From Pseudomonas taeanensis MS-3 (GTDB lineage Bacteria; Pseudomonadota; Gammaproteobacteria; Pseudomonadales; Pseudomonadaceae), in contig NZ_AWSQ01000001.1 in NCBI RefSeq assembly GCF_000498575.2, forward strand, positions 281,048 to 345,047: a stretch of DNA of 64,000 nt, written 5' to 3'. Below are positions 1-10,300 of this stretch, in pieces (the first letter of the stretch is position 1; each line of letters begins with the position of its first letter). A program made the position numbers and the translations under genes. Below the pieces are notes generated by a model. The model had not been told where the DNA came from. It ran no database searches and saw nothing but the letters and a program-made list of their open reading frames with translations.

Positions 1-1
1 A

Positions 2-205
2 GTCTATCAGCATGCCCTCGAACGCGGTGCGCTACTGCGCCCGCTGGGCAGCGTGGTGTACTTCCTGCCGCCTTATGTGATCAGCCCGGAACAGATCGAC
101 TTTCTAGCCGAGGTGGCCAGCGAAGGCATTGATATCGCCACCCGCGACTCGGTAAGCGTGGCCGTAGGCAACACCCTGTATCCGGGCTTTCGCGACCCGG
201 GTTAA
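2..205 (+). CDS. bioA: Adenosylmethionine-8-amino-7-oxononanoate aminotransferase, C-terminal end (partial)
   Basis: This is an open frame from the left edge to a TAA stop, giving the last 67 residues of a protein. The tail contains LRPLGSVVYFLPPY and ends YPGFRDPG, which I recognise as the C-terminus of the PLP-dependent biotin-synthesis transaminase BioA. That enzyme makes 7,8-diaminopelargonate using S-adenosylmethionine as amino donor. The identification is supported by rsmE immediately downstream, the order known in Pseudomonas. The catalytic domain and PLP lysine lie outside the window, so activity cannot be judged. Confidence 0.85.
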   Translation, partial: VYQHALERGALLRPLGSVVYFLPPYVISPEQIDFLAEVASEGIDIATRDSVSVAVGNTLYPGFRDPG

Positions 206-279
206 CCACCCTACGGATATCGGTGCGCAGGAAGCAGCCTGCCGCTAGAATTTGCGCCTTTGACCCAGGTTCGCCCCTT

Positions 280-1002
280 ATGCGCCTATCCCGTTTCTTT
301 ATCGACGCTCCTCTCGCCCTCGGCCAACATACGCTACCGGAAGCCCAGGCCCACTACATCGCTCGCGTGCTGCGGCATGCGACCGGTGACGCCGTGCAAC
401 TGTTCGACGGCAGCGGCCAGGAATACCTGGGCGAGCTGATTGAGGTAGGCAAGAAGCGCGTCTGCGTCGAACTCAGCGAAGCCTTCCCAGGGCTGGCCGA
501 ATCGCCACTGCAGATCCACCTGGGGCAGGGCCTGTCACGCGGCGAGCGCATGGATTGGGCGATCCAAAAGGCCACGGAGCTGGGCGCCAACCAGATCAGC
601 CCGATTGTCAGCGAACGCTGCGAGGTGAGGTTGAAAGACGAACGCGCCGACAAGCGCATGGCCCACTGGCGTCAAATAGCGATCAGCGCCTGCGAACAGT
701 GTGGCCGCTCGACGATTCCGCTTATCCATGCGCCGATTGGCCTGGACGACTGGCTGCAGCAGCTCGACGCCGAACTGAAACTGGTCCTGCACCCGGTCGC
801 CGAGCCCCTGGCCAGCCACGCTCGACCGCAGTCATTGGCTTTCCTCATTGGCCCTGAAGGCGGCCTGACAGAAGCCGAAGTGGACAAAGCCAAAGCCCAA
901 GGTTTCCACGCCGCCCGGCTTGGCCCACGCGTGCTGCGCACCGAGACCGCGCCAGTGGTGGCCCTGGCGGTCGCCCAGCAGCTCTGGGGCGACTTTTCAT
1001 AA
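280..1002 (+). CDS. rsmE: 16S rRNA (uracil(1498)-N3)-methyltransferase RsmE
   Basis: This 240-residue SPOUT-class enzyme methylates N3 of U1498 in 16S rRNA with S-adenosylmethionine. The N-terminus MRLSRFFIDAPL, the RVLRH segment and the late SAM-binding knot motifs LIGPEGGLTEAE and LGPRVLRTETA are typical of RsmE. An in-frame start 57 nt upstream exists, but the MRLSRFF start fits the family and is preferred. The gene lies 74 nt after bioA on the same strand. No strong Shine-Dalgarno is visible, so translation or transcription may be coupled to bioA. Length is normal for the family. Confidence 0.95.
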   Translation: MRLSRFFIDAPLALGQHTLPEAQAHYIARVLRHATGDAVQLFDGSGQEYLGELIEVGKKRVCVELSEAFPGLAESPLQIHLGQGLSRGERMDWAIQKATELGANQISPIVSERCEVRLKDERADKRMAHWRQIAISACEQCGRSTIPLIHAPIGLDDWLQQLDAELKLVLHPVAEPLASHARPQSLAFLIGPEGGLTEAEVDKAKAQGFHAARLGPRVLRTETAPVVALAVAQQLWGDFS

Positions 1003-1226
1003 GTTCCTGTCGCCTTGATGTAACAAGATGTGATTTTTTGGGGTGGCAAGGCCGCCCGCCTCTGGCATCCTCTGCACCCCAATTGCGAGCCGCGGTCCAC
1101 CCCGCACATTGCACTTGCCGAGACCGGTGCTCACCGCGCCGAACCTCTCTCCAATAATAATTCGCCAGGGGCATGCGCCTTTCCCAAAAGGAGGTCGCCG
1201 CACACCCTGGGCCCGAGGAGTACTGT

Positions 1227-2720
1227 ATGAATGAACTGGTTAATTACCTCAACGGCCTCATCTGGAGTCCGGCACTGATTTATCTGTGCCTGGGTGTCGG
1301 CCTGTATTTCAGTCTGCGTGGCCGCTTCCTGCAGATTCGTCATTTCCGTGAAATGGCACGCCTGATATTCGCCGGCCGCACCGACAGCAATGGCATCACC
1401 TCCTTCCAGGCGCTGACCATGACCCTCGCTGGGCGCGTGGGTACCGGTAACATTGCCGGCGTTGCTACCGCCATCACCTTCGGTGGTCCGGGTGCAGTGT
1501 TCTGGATGTGGATGGTCGCCTTCCTCGGCGCCAGCTCGGCCTTTGTCGAGTCCACCCTCGGCCAGGTTTACAAGGAAGAGGTTCGCGGCCAGCACCGCGG
1601 TGGTCCGGCTTTCTTCATCGAGAAAGGCCTGGGCATGAAGTGGTACGCGGTGACCTTCGCCATCGTCACCATCTTCGCCTGTGGCCTGCTGCTGCCAGGC
1701 GTACAGGCCAATTCCATCGGCTCCGGCTTGCAGAACGCCATGGACATCCACCCCAACACCACTGCGGCGGTGCTGGCAATCATGCTCGGCATGATCATCT
1801 TCGGTGGAGTCAAGCGCATCGCCTCCTTCACCCAGGTCGTCGTGCCCTTCATGGCGCTGGGCTACATCATCGTCGCCTGTGTGATTGTCATGCTGCACAT
1901 CGAGCAACTGCCTGATGTGATCGCCCTGATCTTCAAGAGCGCCTTCGGCCTGCAAGCCGGGTTCGGCGCCATCCTCGGCCAGGCCATCATGTGGGGCGTC
2001 AAACGCGGCGTGTACTCCAACGAAGCCGGCCAGGGTACCGGTCCGCACGCCTCCAGCGCCGCGGCCGTCAGCCACCCGGCCAAACAGGGCCTGGTACAGG
2101 GTTTCTCGGTCTACATCGACACCCTGTTCGTCTGCTCCGCTACCGCCTTCATGCTGCTGGTAACCGGCCAGTACAACGTGCAGGGTGCCGACGGTGAAGC
2201 GCTGTTCACCGGCATCGCCGGCGTCGCCGCAGGTCCGGGCTACGTACAGAACGCGATGGAGAACATCATGCCAGGCTTCGGCTCCTACTTCGTCGCCATC
2301 GCTCTGTTCTTCTTCGCCTTCACTACCATCCTCGCCTATTACTACATTGCCGAAACCAACATCGCCTACCTCACCCGCAAGGTAGATCGTCCTTGGCTGG
2401 CGCCGCTGCTTAAGTTCGGCATCATCGCAGCTAGCGTCTACGGCACCGTGAAAACCGCCGACCTGGCGTGGGGCCTGGGCGACCTGGGTGTTGGCCTCAT
2501 GGCCTGGCTGAACATCGGCGCCATCCTGCTGCTGCACAAGGTGGCCTACACCTGCCTGAAGGACTACGAGGAGCAGAAGAAGCAGGGTCTCGACCCGGTC
2601 TTCGATCCCGAGAAGCTCGGCATCAAGAATGCCGACTTCTGGACCGACCAGAAACCAGCGGCCACACCCGACGCTATCGAACAGCCGCTTCCCGGCGCGC
2701 AGCCAGAAAGCGCTCGCTAA
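1227..2720 (+). CDS. Sodium:alanine/amino-acid symporter, AGCS family
   Basis: The 497-residue inner-membrane protein has about 11 hydrophobic segments. It carries the AGCS signature around residues 265-290 (YSNEAGQGTGPHASSAA) and the early GNIAGVATAI segment. Members import alanine or glycine with Na+; the substrate here is inferred from family only. The start at 1227 is chosen over one 54 nt upstream because a GAGGAG Shine-Dalgarno sits about six bases before this ATG and the first membrane segment follows at once. The C-terminal 50 residues are a hydrophilic, proline-rich cytoplasmic tail. A 224-nt leader separates it from rsmE, so it probably has its own promoter. It is followed by a strong terminator. 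Confidence 0.9.
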   Translation: MNELVNYLNGLIWSPALIYLCLGVGLYFSLRGRFLQIRHFREMARLIFAGRTDSNGITSFQALTMTLAGRVGTGNIAGVATAITFGGPGAVFWMWMVAFLGASSAFVESTLGQVYKEEVRGQHRGGPAFFIEKGLGMKWYAVTFAIVTIFACGLLLPGVQANSIGSGLQNAMDIHPNTTAAVLAIMLGMIIFGGVKRIASFTQVVVPFMALGYIIVACVIVMLHIEQLPDVIALIFKSAFGLQAGFGAILGQAIMWGVKRGVYSNEAGQGTGPHASSAAAVSHPAKQGLVQGFSVYIDTLFVCSATAFMLLVTGQYNVQGADGEALFTGIAGVAAGPGYVQNAMENIMPGFGSYFVAIALFFFAFTTILAYYYIAETNIAYLTRKVDRPWLAPLLKFGIIAASVYGTVKTADLAWGLGDLGVGLMAWLNIGAILLLHKVAYTCLKDYEEQKKQGLDPVFDPEKLGIKNADFWTDQKPAATPDAIEQPLPGAQPESAR

Positions 2721-2731
2721 ACCGCTGAACT

Positions 2732-2790
2732 AAAAAGCCCCGCCTGCCGCTCGCCCCTAATCAGGGCCGTTCGGCAGGCGGGGCTTTTTT
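2732..2790. terminator. Bidirectional rho-independent terminator between AGCS symporter and chpC
   Basis: An inverted repeat with arms AAAAAGCCCCGCCTGCCG (2732-2749) and CGGCAGGCGGGGCTTTTTT (2772-2790) lies between two convergent genes. It has a GC-rich stem and T runs on both strands. It can therefore end the symporter transcript and the pil-chp operon transcript. Confidence 0.9.
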
Positions 2791-2802
2791 ATGTGGCGCC
2801 TG

Positions 2803-3273
2803 TCAGATCAATCCGGCATCTGCCAGCAACTGCTCCAATCCAATCAAATCGGGGATCTTCAGCACATCCTCACCGATGCTTACGGCATCCAGTTCCAACG
2901 GTGCGAGTGGCGCATCGGCGCGCACCAGGTCGGCCCCCACTTTCAGCGACCGCGGGATACCTTGCACCAGCAGGGCGATGAACTTTACCTCTGAGCGTCC
3001 ACCGAGCGCATTGATCACCGCCACCCGCGCACCTGGTCCGATCTGCGCCTGTCCATTAGATGCCGCCTCGAACGACAACAACGGCAAGCGCAAGTCGCGC
3101 CAAGCAACCTGGCCGAGAAACCAGGCTGGCATGCCTTGCGTAACTTGCGGCGCACGGTAGGGAATCAGTTCGGCAACCGCTACGTTGGGCAGCAACAGAG
3201 TGCGGTCGGCCAACGGCACCAGCAGGCCTGTGAGGCTGCTGACAGTATTGGTGGAGGCTACGGCTTGGCTCAT
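2803..3273 (-). CDS. chpC: CheW-like adaptor ChpC of the Pil-Chp system
   Basis: This 156-residue protein consists of one CheW-like SH3-type domain. Characteristic segments are LVPLADRTLLLPNVAVAEL near residue 18 and GQVAWRDLRLPLLSFE near residue 50. CheW proteins couple chemoreceptors to the CheA kinase; ChpC is the second, accessory CheW homologue of the twitching-motility pathway, besides PilI. It is the last gene of the minus-strand operon, 31 nt after chpB, and ends just before the terminator. The assignment rests on domain plus position. Confidence 0.92.
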   Translation of the reverse strand: MSQAVASTNTVSSLTGLLVPLADRTLLLPNVAVAELIPYRAPQVTQGMPAWFLGQVAWRDLRLPLLSFEAASNGQAQIGPGARVAVINALGGRSEVKFIALLVQGIPRSLKVGADLVRADAPLAPLELDAVSIGEDVLKIPDLIGLEQLLADAGLI

Positions 3274-3304
3274 GAAAATGTCCTATACCGGGCTGCGCCG
3301 GAAA

Positions 3305-4324
3305 TTAACTGCACTGCTCGGCCAGGTGATTGACCAGGGCTTCGGCCAGCTCGCGCGGGTCGGCGCTGTAACTGCTGTAGCCCCCCTCGCGCAGGCTGTC
3401 CGGCATACTCGAGGAGACGCAGGAGTCGGCACGCTGGGTCCAGATTGTGCCACCTTGGCGGCGCACATATGCCGCCGCGGCGCTGCCATCACTACCCATA
3501 CCACTGAAGGCAATGACACCGCACAATCCAGAAAAGCACTGGGCCAGATTGAGCATCATCTGATCGATCGAGGGGCTATAGGGCTCAGGCCAGCCGCGTT
3601 CAGCGAGTTGCATGCAGCCATCCTCGGCAAAACCCAGCTCGTGCTTGATCGGTGCCACCACCACTTCCCCGCAGCGCACCAGGTCACCGTGCCGCGCAGG
3701 GTTGACGTGCCACTGACTGTGTCGACCGACGGCCTGCGGCAATGCCGACTCGAAACTGGCGTCGATATGCTGGGCGTAGACAAAGCCTACCGGCAGACCA
3801 CCCGGCAGGGCATCGAGAAAGGCTTTGACCGCAGCCGGGCCGCCGAGAGAAGCCGCCAATAGCCAGACCTGCCGAGCAGGCTCGCCCGCCACCAGTGGAG
3901 TCGCAGCAAGTACCGCCGGGAGTTCCAAGCGCGCCGGGCGCTGAGCCTCGGCAAGCAAGGCTTGCAGGCTAGGCCCTACCGCTTGCGAGGGATCACCGAC
4001 CAGCTTTTTCAGTTTGCCGAATAAACGACGCTCCCAGCGTGGATAATTCTCCGAATGCCGCTCCGGCGCATGACCTTCGCCAAACAGCACCGGCGCAGAC
4101 GTGCTCTCGAGCAGACTGTCGACCAGCGGTGAATCATCCGATTGAGCCAGATCGACCAGCCACAGATCGACCTCGCAGGCGCCCAAGGTTTCTTCATCCA
4201 GGCGCGCAGGATCGCTGTTGAGCACCACCTGATAGCCACTGCCGGACAAGGCCTGTTGCAGCACATGGCGCTGCAGGGAAGTGTCGGCAATTATTGCAAT
4301 CCGTGCCGCGCTTTTTTCACTCAT
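3305..4324 (-). CDS. chpB: Chemotaxis methylesterase homologue ChpB
   Basis: The 339-residue protein is a CheB homologue that should remove methyl groups from PilJ. The C-terminal half shows the methylesterase triad regions: the serine in LAASLGGPAA, the histidine in YAQHIDASFE and the aspartate in FSGMGSDGSAAA. The N-terminal ~110 residues look like a weakly conserved receiver domain. They begin AARIAIIADTS with only one of the usual acidic pair, but an aspartate is kept in LWLVDLAQ. It overlaps the chpA stop by 4 nt (ATGA), indicating translational coupling. A CheR partner, PilK, is in the same operon. Confidence 0.93.
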   Translation of the reverse strand: MSEKSAARIAIIADTSLQRHVLQQALSGSGYQVVLNSDPARLDEETLGACEVDLWLVDLAQSDDSPLVDSLLESTSAPVLFGEGHAPERHSENYPRWERRLFGKLKKLVGDPSQAVGPSLQALLAEAQRPARLELPAVLAATPLVAGEPARQVWLLAASLGGPAAVKAFLDALPGGLPVGFVYAQHIDASFESALPQAVGRHSQWHVNPARHGDLVRCGEVVVAPIKHELGFAEDGCMQLAERGWPEPYSPSIDQMMLNLAQCFSGLCGVIAFSGMGSDGSAAAAYVRRQGGTIWTQRADSCVSSSMPDSLREGGYSSYSADPRELAEALVNHLAEQCS

Positions 4325-7300
4325 GTGCGTTTGACCGGGTGGCGACCCACTAATTGTCCAATGGTGTCCAGCAACAGCGACTCCTGATAGGGCTTACCCA
4401 GGTACTCGTTGACCCCGATGGTCATCGCCCGCTCGTAGTGTTTCTCACCGGTACGTGAGGTGATCATGATGATCGGCAAGTCTTTCAGACGTTCGTCGTG
4501 ACGCACCAGGGTCGCCACCTCGAAACCGTCCATCCGCGGCATCTCGATGTCCAGCAACATGATGTCGGGCTTGTGCTCCTGCAACTGGGCGATTGCATCC
4601 ACCCCATCCTTGGCCGTCAGTACGTTCATCCCGTTGCGTTCCAGTAAGCGGCTGGTGACTTTACGCACGGTCACCGAATCATCCACGACCATGACCAGTG
4701 TCGGGCGATCCGCCTCGACTTCTGCCTCAGTCGCCACTCTGCTGGCCAGGCGTGGCTGCAACTGGCTCTGCAAGTGCGCGTGCAATACGCGGATAGTCGC
4801 CAACAGGTCGAGAATCACCACCACCCGACCGTCACCGAGGATGGTCGCCCCAGAAATACCATGCACTCCGGCGAACTGCGGCCCCAACCCCTTCACCACG
4901 ATTTCGCGCGAGCCAGCCAGCGAGTCGACCTGCACTGCCACGGCGTGCTCACTCGAGCGCACCAGAATCACTGGCAACGGCAGGCTCTGGCCGATCAACT
5001 TGGGTTGCTGGCCGTTGTTCAGCAAGTCGCCCAGGTAACGCAACTCATACGCCTGGCCGGCATACTCGAAACGTGGCGCATCCGGCGCGTAGTAGGCCTC
5101 CAGCTCGTAGGGTGAAACCCGCACGATGCCTTCGATGGTATTCAGCGGAATGGCGTACAGGTCTTCGCCGGACAGCACCATCAACGCGCGGTTGACCGAC
5201 ACGGTGAACGGCAGGCGGATCGTGAAGGTGGTTCCGGCGCCCAGGACCGAGTCGATGCTCATCGCACCACCGAGCTGTTTGACCTCGGAGTGCACCACAT
5301 CCATGCCGACGCCGCGCCCGGAAATCTGCGTAACCTGCTCGGCCGTAGAGAAGCCGGCCTCAAGAATGAACTGGAGAATTTCATGGTCGGTCAGGTCCGA
5401 CTCCTGGTCCATCAAGCCTCGCTCGATGGCTTTTCGGCGCACCGCATCCAGCTTGATGCCGCCGCCGTCATCGGCCAGAGTCAGGACAATATCGCCGCCC
5501 TCACGCCCCAGGCTCAGGCGAATCGTGCCCTGCTCAGACTTGCCGCTAGTACGCCGCACCTCGCTCGACTCGATGCCGTGATCGACCGCGTTACGCAACA
5601 TGTGCTCCAGCGGCGCCACAATACGCTCAAGTACGGCACGGTCCATCTCGCCTTCAGCGTTGCCAACGACGAACTCCACCTGCTTGCCCAGCTCGCCGGC
5701 GACCTGCCGAACGATACGTCGCAAGCGTGGCAGCAGGCGGTCGAACGGCACCATGCGAGTGCGCATCAGGCCCTCTTGCAGCTCGGTATTGACCCGTGCC
5801 TGCTGCAGTAACAGGGTTTCCGCGTCGCGGTTGCGCGCCGCCAGTGTTTCTTTCAAATCGAGCAAGTCGGACGCCGACTCGAACAGTGCGCGCGAAAGCT
5901 GCTGCAGCTGCGAGTGTCGGTCCATTTCCAAGGGGTCGAAATCTTCGTAGCCCGAACGCTCGGCCTCGGCTTGGTAGCGGCTGATAATTTGCGCCTGAGT
6001 CTCAATATCCAGACGACGCAGCTGATCGCGCACACGATCGATGGTCGATTCCATCTCGCTCAGGGTGAAGCCGAAGTCACTGACCTGCTGCTCAACCCGA
6101 CCACGGAAGATCGAGGTTTCACCGGCCAGATTGACCAGGCCCTCCAGCAACTCCGCCGGTACCTTGACCAGCTCTTGTGGCGCTCGGCGAGCGGCGGTTT
6201 CCTGGGCGGCCTCCTGGGCACGACGAACGAACGGCAGAACCTTCTCCACCAACTCTTCGGCTGGCATAGCGCTGGCGGCGACAATTGGTGCCACCAGCCC
6301 CGGCGTGACAGCCGGTGCGGGCTTGACCACCCCTTCGCCAGCAGACGGGGCTGCAGTGTCAGCGACCTGGCTGTTTTGCAGACGCTGGCGCAGCTGGTCG
6401 AGCTCTTTCTGCAGCCCTTCGAATCCAGACTGTACATCCAGGGCCAGACTTTCCGGCCAGGGCGCACCGTTTGCCTGGGCCTCGGTCAGATGTTGCTCCA
6501 GATCATGGGTCAGATCGCCCAGTCGTCTCTGCCCGGCCAGGCGCGCGCCACCCTTGAGAGTATGCAGAATACGCAGCATGTCATCGACCGCCGCGCCTTC
6601 CCCACGGTTACCCTCCCAACGGCCGATGGCAGTCTCCATGGCCTCCAGCAGGTCATCGGCCTCTTCCAGGAATATCTCGAGGATATCCGGCTCGGCATCG
6701 TCCTGGCCTTCGGCAGCGGCCTTGAGCTGAACCGCGGACGGCATACTCAGTTGCTCATCCGGATTGGCGCGGAAACGCTTGATCGTCGCAATTAGCGAGT
6801 CGCCACTCGGTATAGCGCGCTTATCGCGCAAAGCCTCAAGCATCTCCGCTAAGCTGTCGTGACAGGCCTGAAGCAAGCCGAACAAATCAGCACTGGCACG
6901 TAAGCGCCCGCCACTGAGCCCCTCATAGAGAAACTCCAGCTCATGGGCGAGATCGCCGATTTCGCCAACTTCCGCCATTCGTGCCCCCCCCTTGAGGGTG
7001 TGCAGGTCGCGCAGCAGGGCTTCCAGCTCGAGGCTGTTGTCGACGTCATCCATCCAGCGCTGCAGGGCGGCACCGGAGCTGTCAATAATCTCTAGCCCTT
7101 CTTCGAGGAAGATTTCGACCAACTCAGGGTCGCGCTCATCCTCTACTGCCGGCTCGGCCGCTTGCTCACAAATCGGTTCCAACCCTGATGGCTGCAGTTC
7201 GGCGGCATCGGCCGCCATGCTCAGGTCGAGCGCTTCGGGGTCTATCTCGGCTTCGACCTCAACAGTCGTCGGCAGCTCTTCTTCCAGACTCAGTTCGGCT

Positions 7301-10300
7301 TCGTCTTCGTCTTCGGCTTCGTCTTCGTCTTCGGCTTCGGCTTCGGCTTCGGCTTCGGCTTCGGCTTCGGCTTCGGCTTCTAATTCAGCCTCAGGCAGAG
7401 CCATCGCACTCGACAAGCCTTGCCTGCCGACTTCGCGGAAGGTACGAATTGCCTCGATCAACTCCAATGGCAGCGGCAGTTCGACCCGCTTTTGCAACAG
7501 TTCGAGCAGTTGAGTCAGTCGATCATGACTTTGCTGCAGCAACTCGGCGAGCTCGGGACAATGGCTGTAACGGCGATCCAGCAAGCCTTCGTACAGCGAC
7601 TCCAGTTCGTGGGCGAGGTCGCCAATCGGACGAATCTCGGCCATCCGCGCACCGCCTTTGAGGGTGTGCAGGTCGCGCTGCAAGGACGATAGCGCCGCCC
7701 TATTATCAGGTTCGGCAAGCCAGCGCTCCAGCGCCTGGCCCGCACTCTCCAAGATATCCACCGCCTCTTCGAGGAAAATCGTCACCATTTCCTCGTCCAA
7801 CGCTTCATCCGCACTGGGCGCGGAAAGCGCCGTGGCATCGAGCACGGGAGCGGAAACTGCATCATTCTGGACATCTTCATCGACCTGCTGGTCGATTTGC
7901 GAGAGCACCTCGGTCTCACCGTCCGACTCCCACAGAGCCTGTTCAAGCGCTGCGGTAGCGGCATCCAGCTCGACTATCTGCATGCCCGAGTCGCCGGTGG
8001 TGGACAGCAGCGCCAACGCGCTCGGATCCAGCGCCTCATCGAGCAAGCTGCGTAGCGCGTCGACACACTCAGGCTGAGCACTGACCTGCAGGCCGGCAGC
8101 GACCTGATCCATCATGCTGATCAGCGCCTCATGGGCCAGTTCGACTTCACTGAAGAAGCGCTCACTGACCGCCAAGCGGCCCTCTTCAACGGCGCCATAA
8201 AGGTCGAGCAAGGCCTCGCAGAGCTCGTCGATCTGCGGTAGCTCGGCCATGTCCGCACCCCGCCCCAGGGTGGTCAGCTCCTCCAATAAGGCACTGAGCT
8301 CCTGGCGCTCGGACGGATGCTCACGCCAACGGCGCAGCAACTCTTCGGCATCCAGGAGAATGTCCATGCCCTCGGCGAGGAAGATGCTGATCAGTTGCGG
8401 GTCGCGGTGTTCGCCTTGCTCGTTCTGGCGGTTGCTCAGCGCAGTGTCCAAACGATCCTGGTGTAGCTTCTGCGTGCGCTCAAGGAATTCCGGAGCCCCC
8501 GACAACGGCGCCAACGGTTGGTTGTCCAACTGCTCCAGGCCGCTGCGGAACAGATGTTCAGCGCTGCTCAATAGCTCCGCCTCAGCCAGATCCATAGGAA
8601 TCAGGTTGGCTTTGAACTCTTTGACCAGCTTTTCCAGCGGTGCGGCGATCTCGGCCACCGGCAGAATTCCGGCCATGTAGGCACTGCCCTTGAGCGTATG
8701 CAAGGCACGCTGCAGGTTGTCAGTCACCGGCTGCGGTAGTTCCTGAGCGCAATCGGCCAGAAACCCTACCAGCGTGTCGAGATGGGACTCTGCCTCATTA
8801 CGGAAAATCTCCAGCAGTTGCGGATCAAGCGCTTCTACGCCGTCCTCAACAGTCGCAACAGCTGCTACTTCACCCGCTGGATCGGCTAGCTGAGCAGCCG
8901 GAGCGTCTTGCCTAGGAAGGCTCTGGCCTTTGGCCAGCGCATGGGCAGTAGCGGCGAGCAGGTCGACATCATCCCGCTGGCGCTGTGCGTTCGAGGCGAA
9001 CTCATCGACCAGTGCCGGCATCAGCGCCACTACGTCGGCAATCACTTGCTGGACCTCGGCCCCAGGTTCAATGCTGCGTTCCAGCACCCGGTTGAGCAGG
9101 TTCTCAATCGACCAGGCCAACTCGCCGATGACCAGCGCGCGAACCATGCGGCCACTGCCTTTGAGTGTATGGAACGCGCGGCGTACTTCGCTCAGAGCCT
9201 CTTTGTCATCGGTATTCGCGCACCATTGCGGTAAATACTCGGCAATGGTCTCCAGCACTTCGCCCGCTTCTTCGACAAAGACCTCCAGCAGCTCTTCGTC
9301 TATTGGCTCTTCATCGGCCGGCGGCGGCAGCAGGCTCGGTGGAATGTCCTGCGCCGGCGGATTGATCGCCTGCGTCGGCGCGGCCATCACATCGGCCATC
9401 GACAGCGGCTGTTCCTCGGTCAGAGGCTCTTCATCCACGACTGGCTGGGCACTCGGCAACTCGACTTCCGGCAACTGCATGGCTGCCAGTTCGGCTTCAT
9501 CCCAATGCTCAGGGCTGTCAAGGTCGTCAAGGCTGAACTCTTCCAGCTGCATATCAGTGCCGTTCGAAGCGCTTGTCTGCGCTTCATTCAGCCCTTGGGC
9601 TGGTAACGTGTCGCTGGCTGATGGCTCGGCATCGAAATCGATCAACTCGAGCTCGGTATCTAACGACTCCAGGTTCGAGCTGCCGGCGTTACCGGCCGTC
9701 ACCTCGTCTTCAGCGGCCAGTGCGTCGAGCTCAGCATCGGCGTTACTCGGGCGCTCCAGCGGCTCTACAGCGAACGACTCCGAATGCTCCGCAGTCGGTG
9801 CCTCAGCAGCCTCATCCGCTAAAGTTCCGGCCGGCTCATCGGAGAGGACTTCGATATCGTCCAGCGGATCGGCGAGCGGCGCCGCTGCGTCTGCCTGCGA
9901 CTCGACGCGATCGAGAATAGACGGCTTATCTTTCAACGGGTAGCCCAGTGCTTCCAGGCTCTCTTCGGCCACATCGAGAATCAGGTCGCCCTGGCTCGAA
10001 TTGTCTTCGGCCAGTCGCTCCAGGTAATACTCGACGCTGGTAATGGCATCGGCCAAGGTGTCGAGGTTCTGCCAGTTAGGCACGGCCTTGCGCGCCAGTA
10101 ACTGCTCGACAATGTAGCGGTTGCAGGCCTTCAGCAGCGCGGCTGCACGCTCTAACGGAATCATCGCCAAGCCGCCGCGGACCTGAGTCAATAGCTCGGG
10201 GACGCGCGCCAGGTGTTCGTGGTTCCACTGCGAGGCAATAAACTCGATGATCGCGTCTTTGGCCTGCTCCAGGCCGCTGCGCGCTTCCTTGATCACCAGT

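Noticed and set aside
1131..2537. Long open frame of 468 codons antisense to the AGCS symporter
   Set aside because: It is rich in Gly, Asp, Gln and His, with no domain or ribosome site. Such frames arise opposite GC-rich genes with strong third-position bias.
7283..7385. Considered as a CRISPR or satellite-like array
   Set aside because: The unit is six bases without spacers and is in frame within chpA; it is a coding microsatellite.
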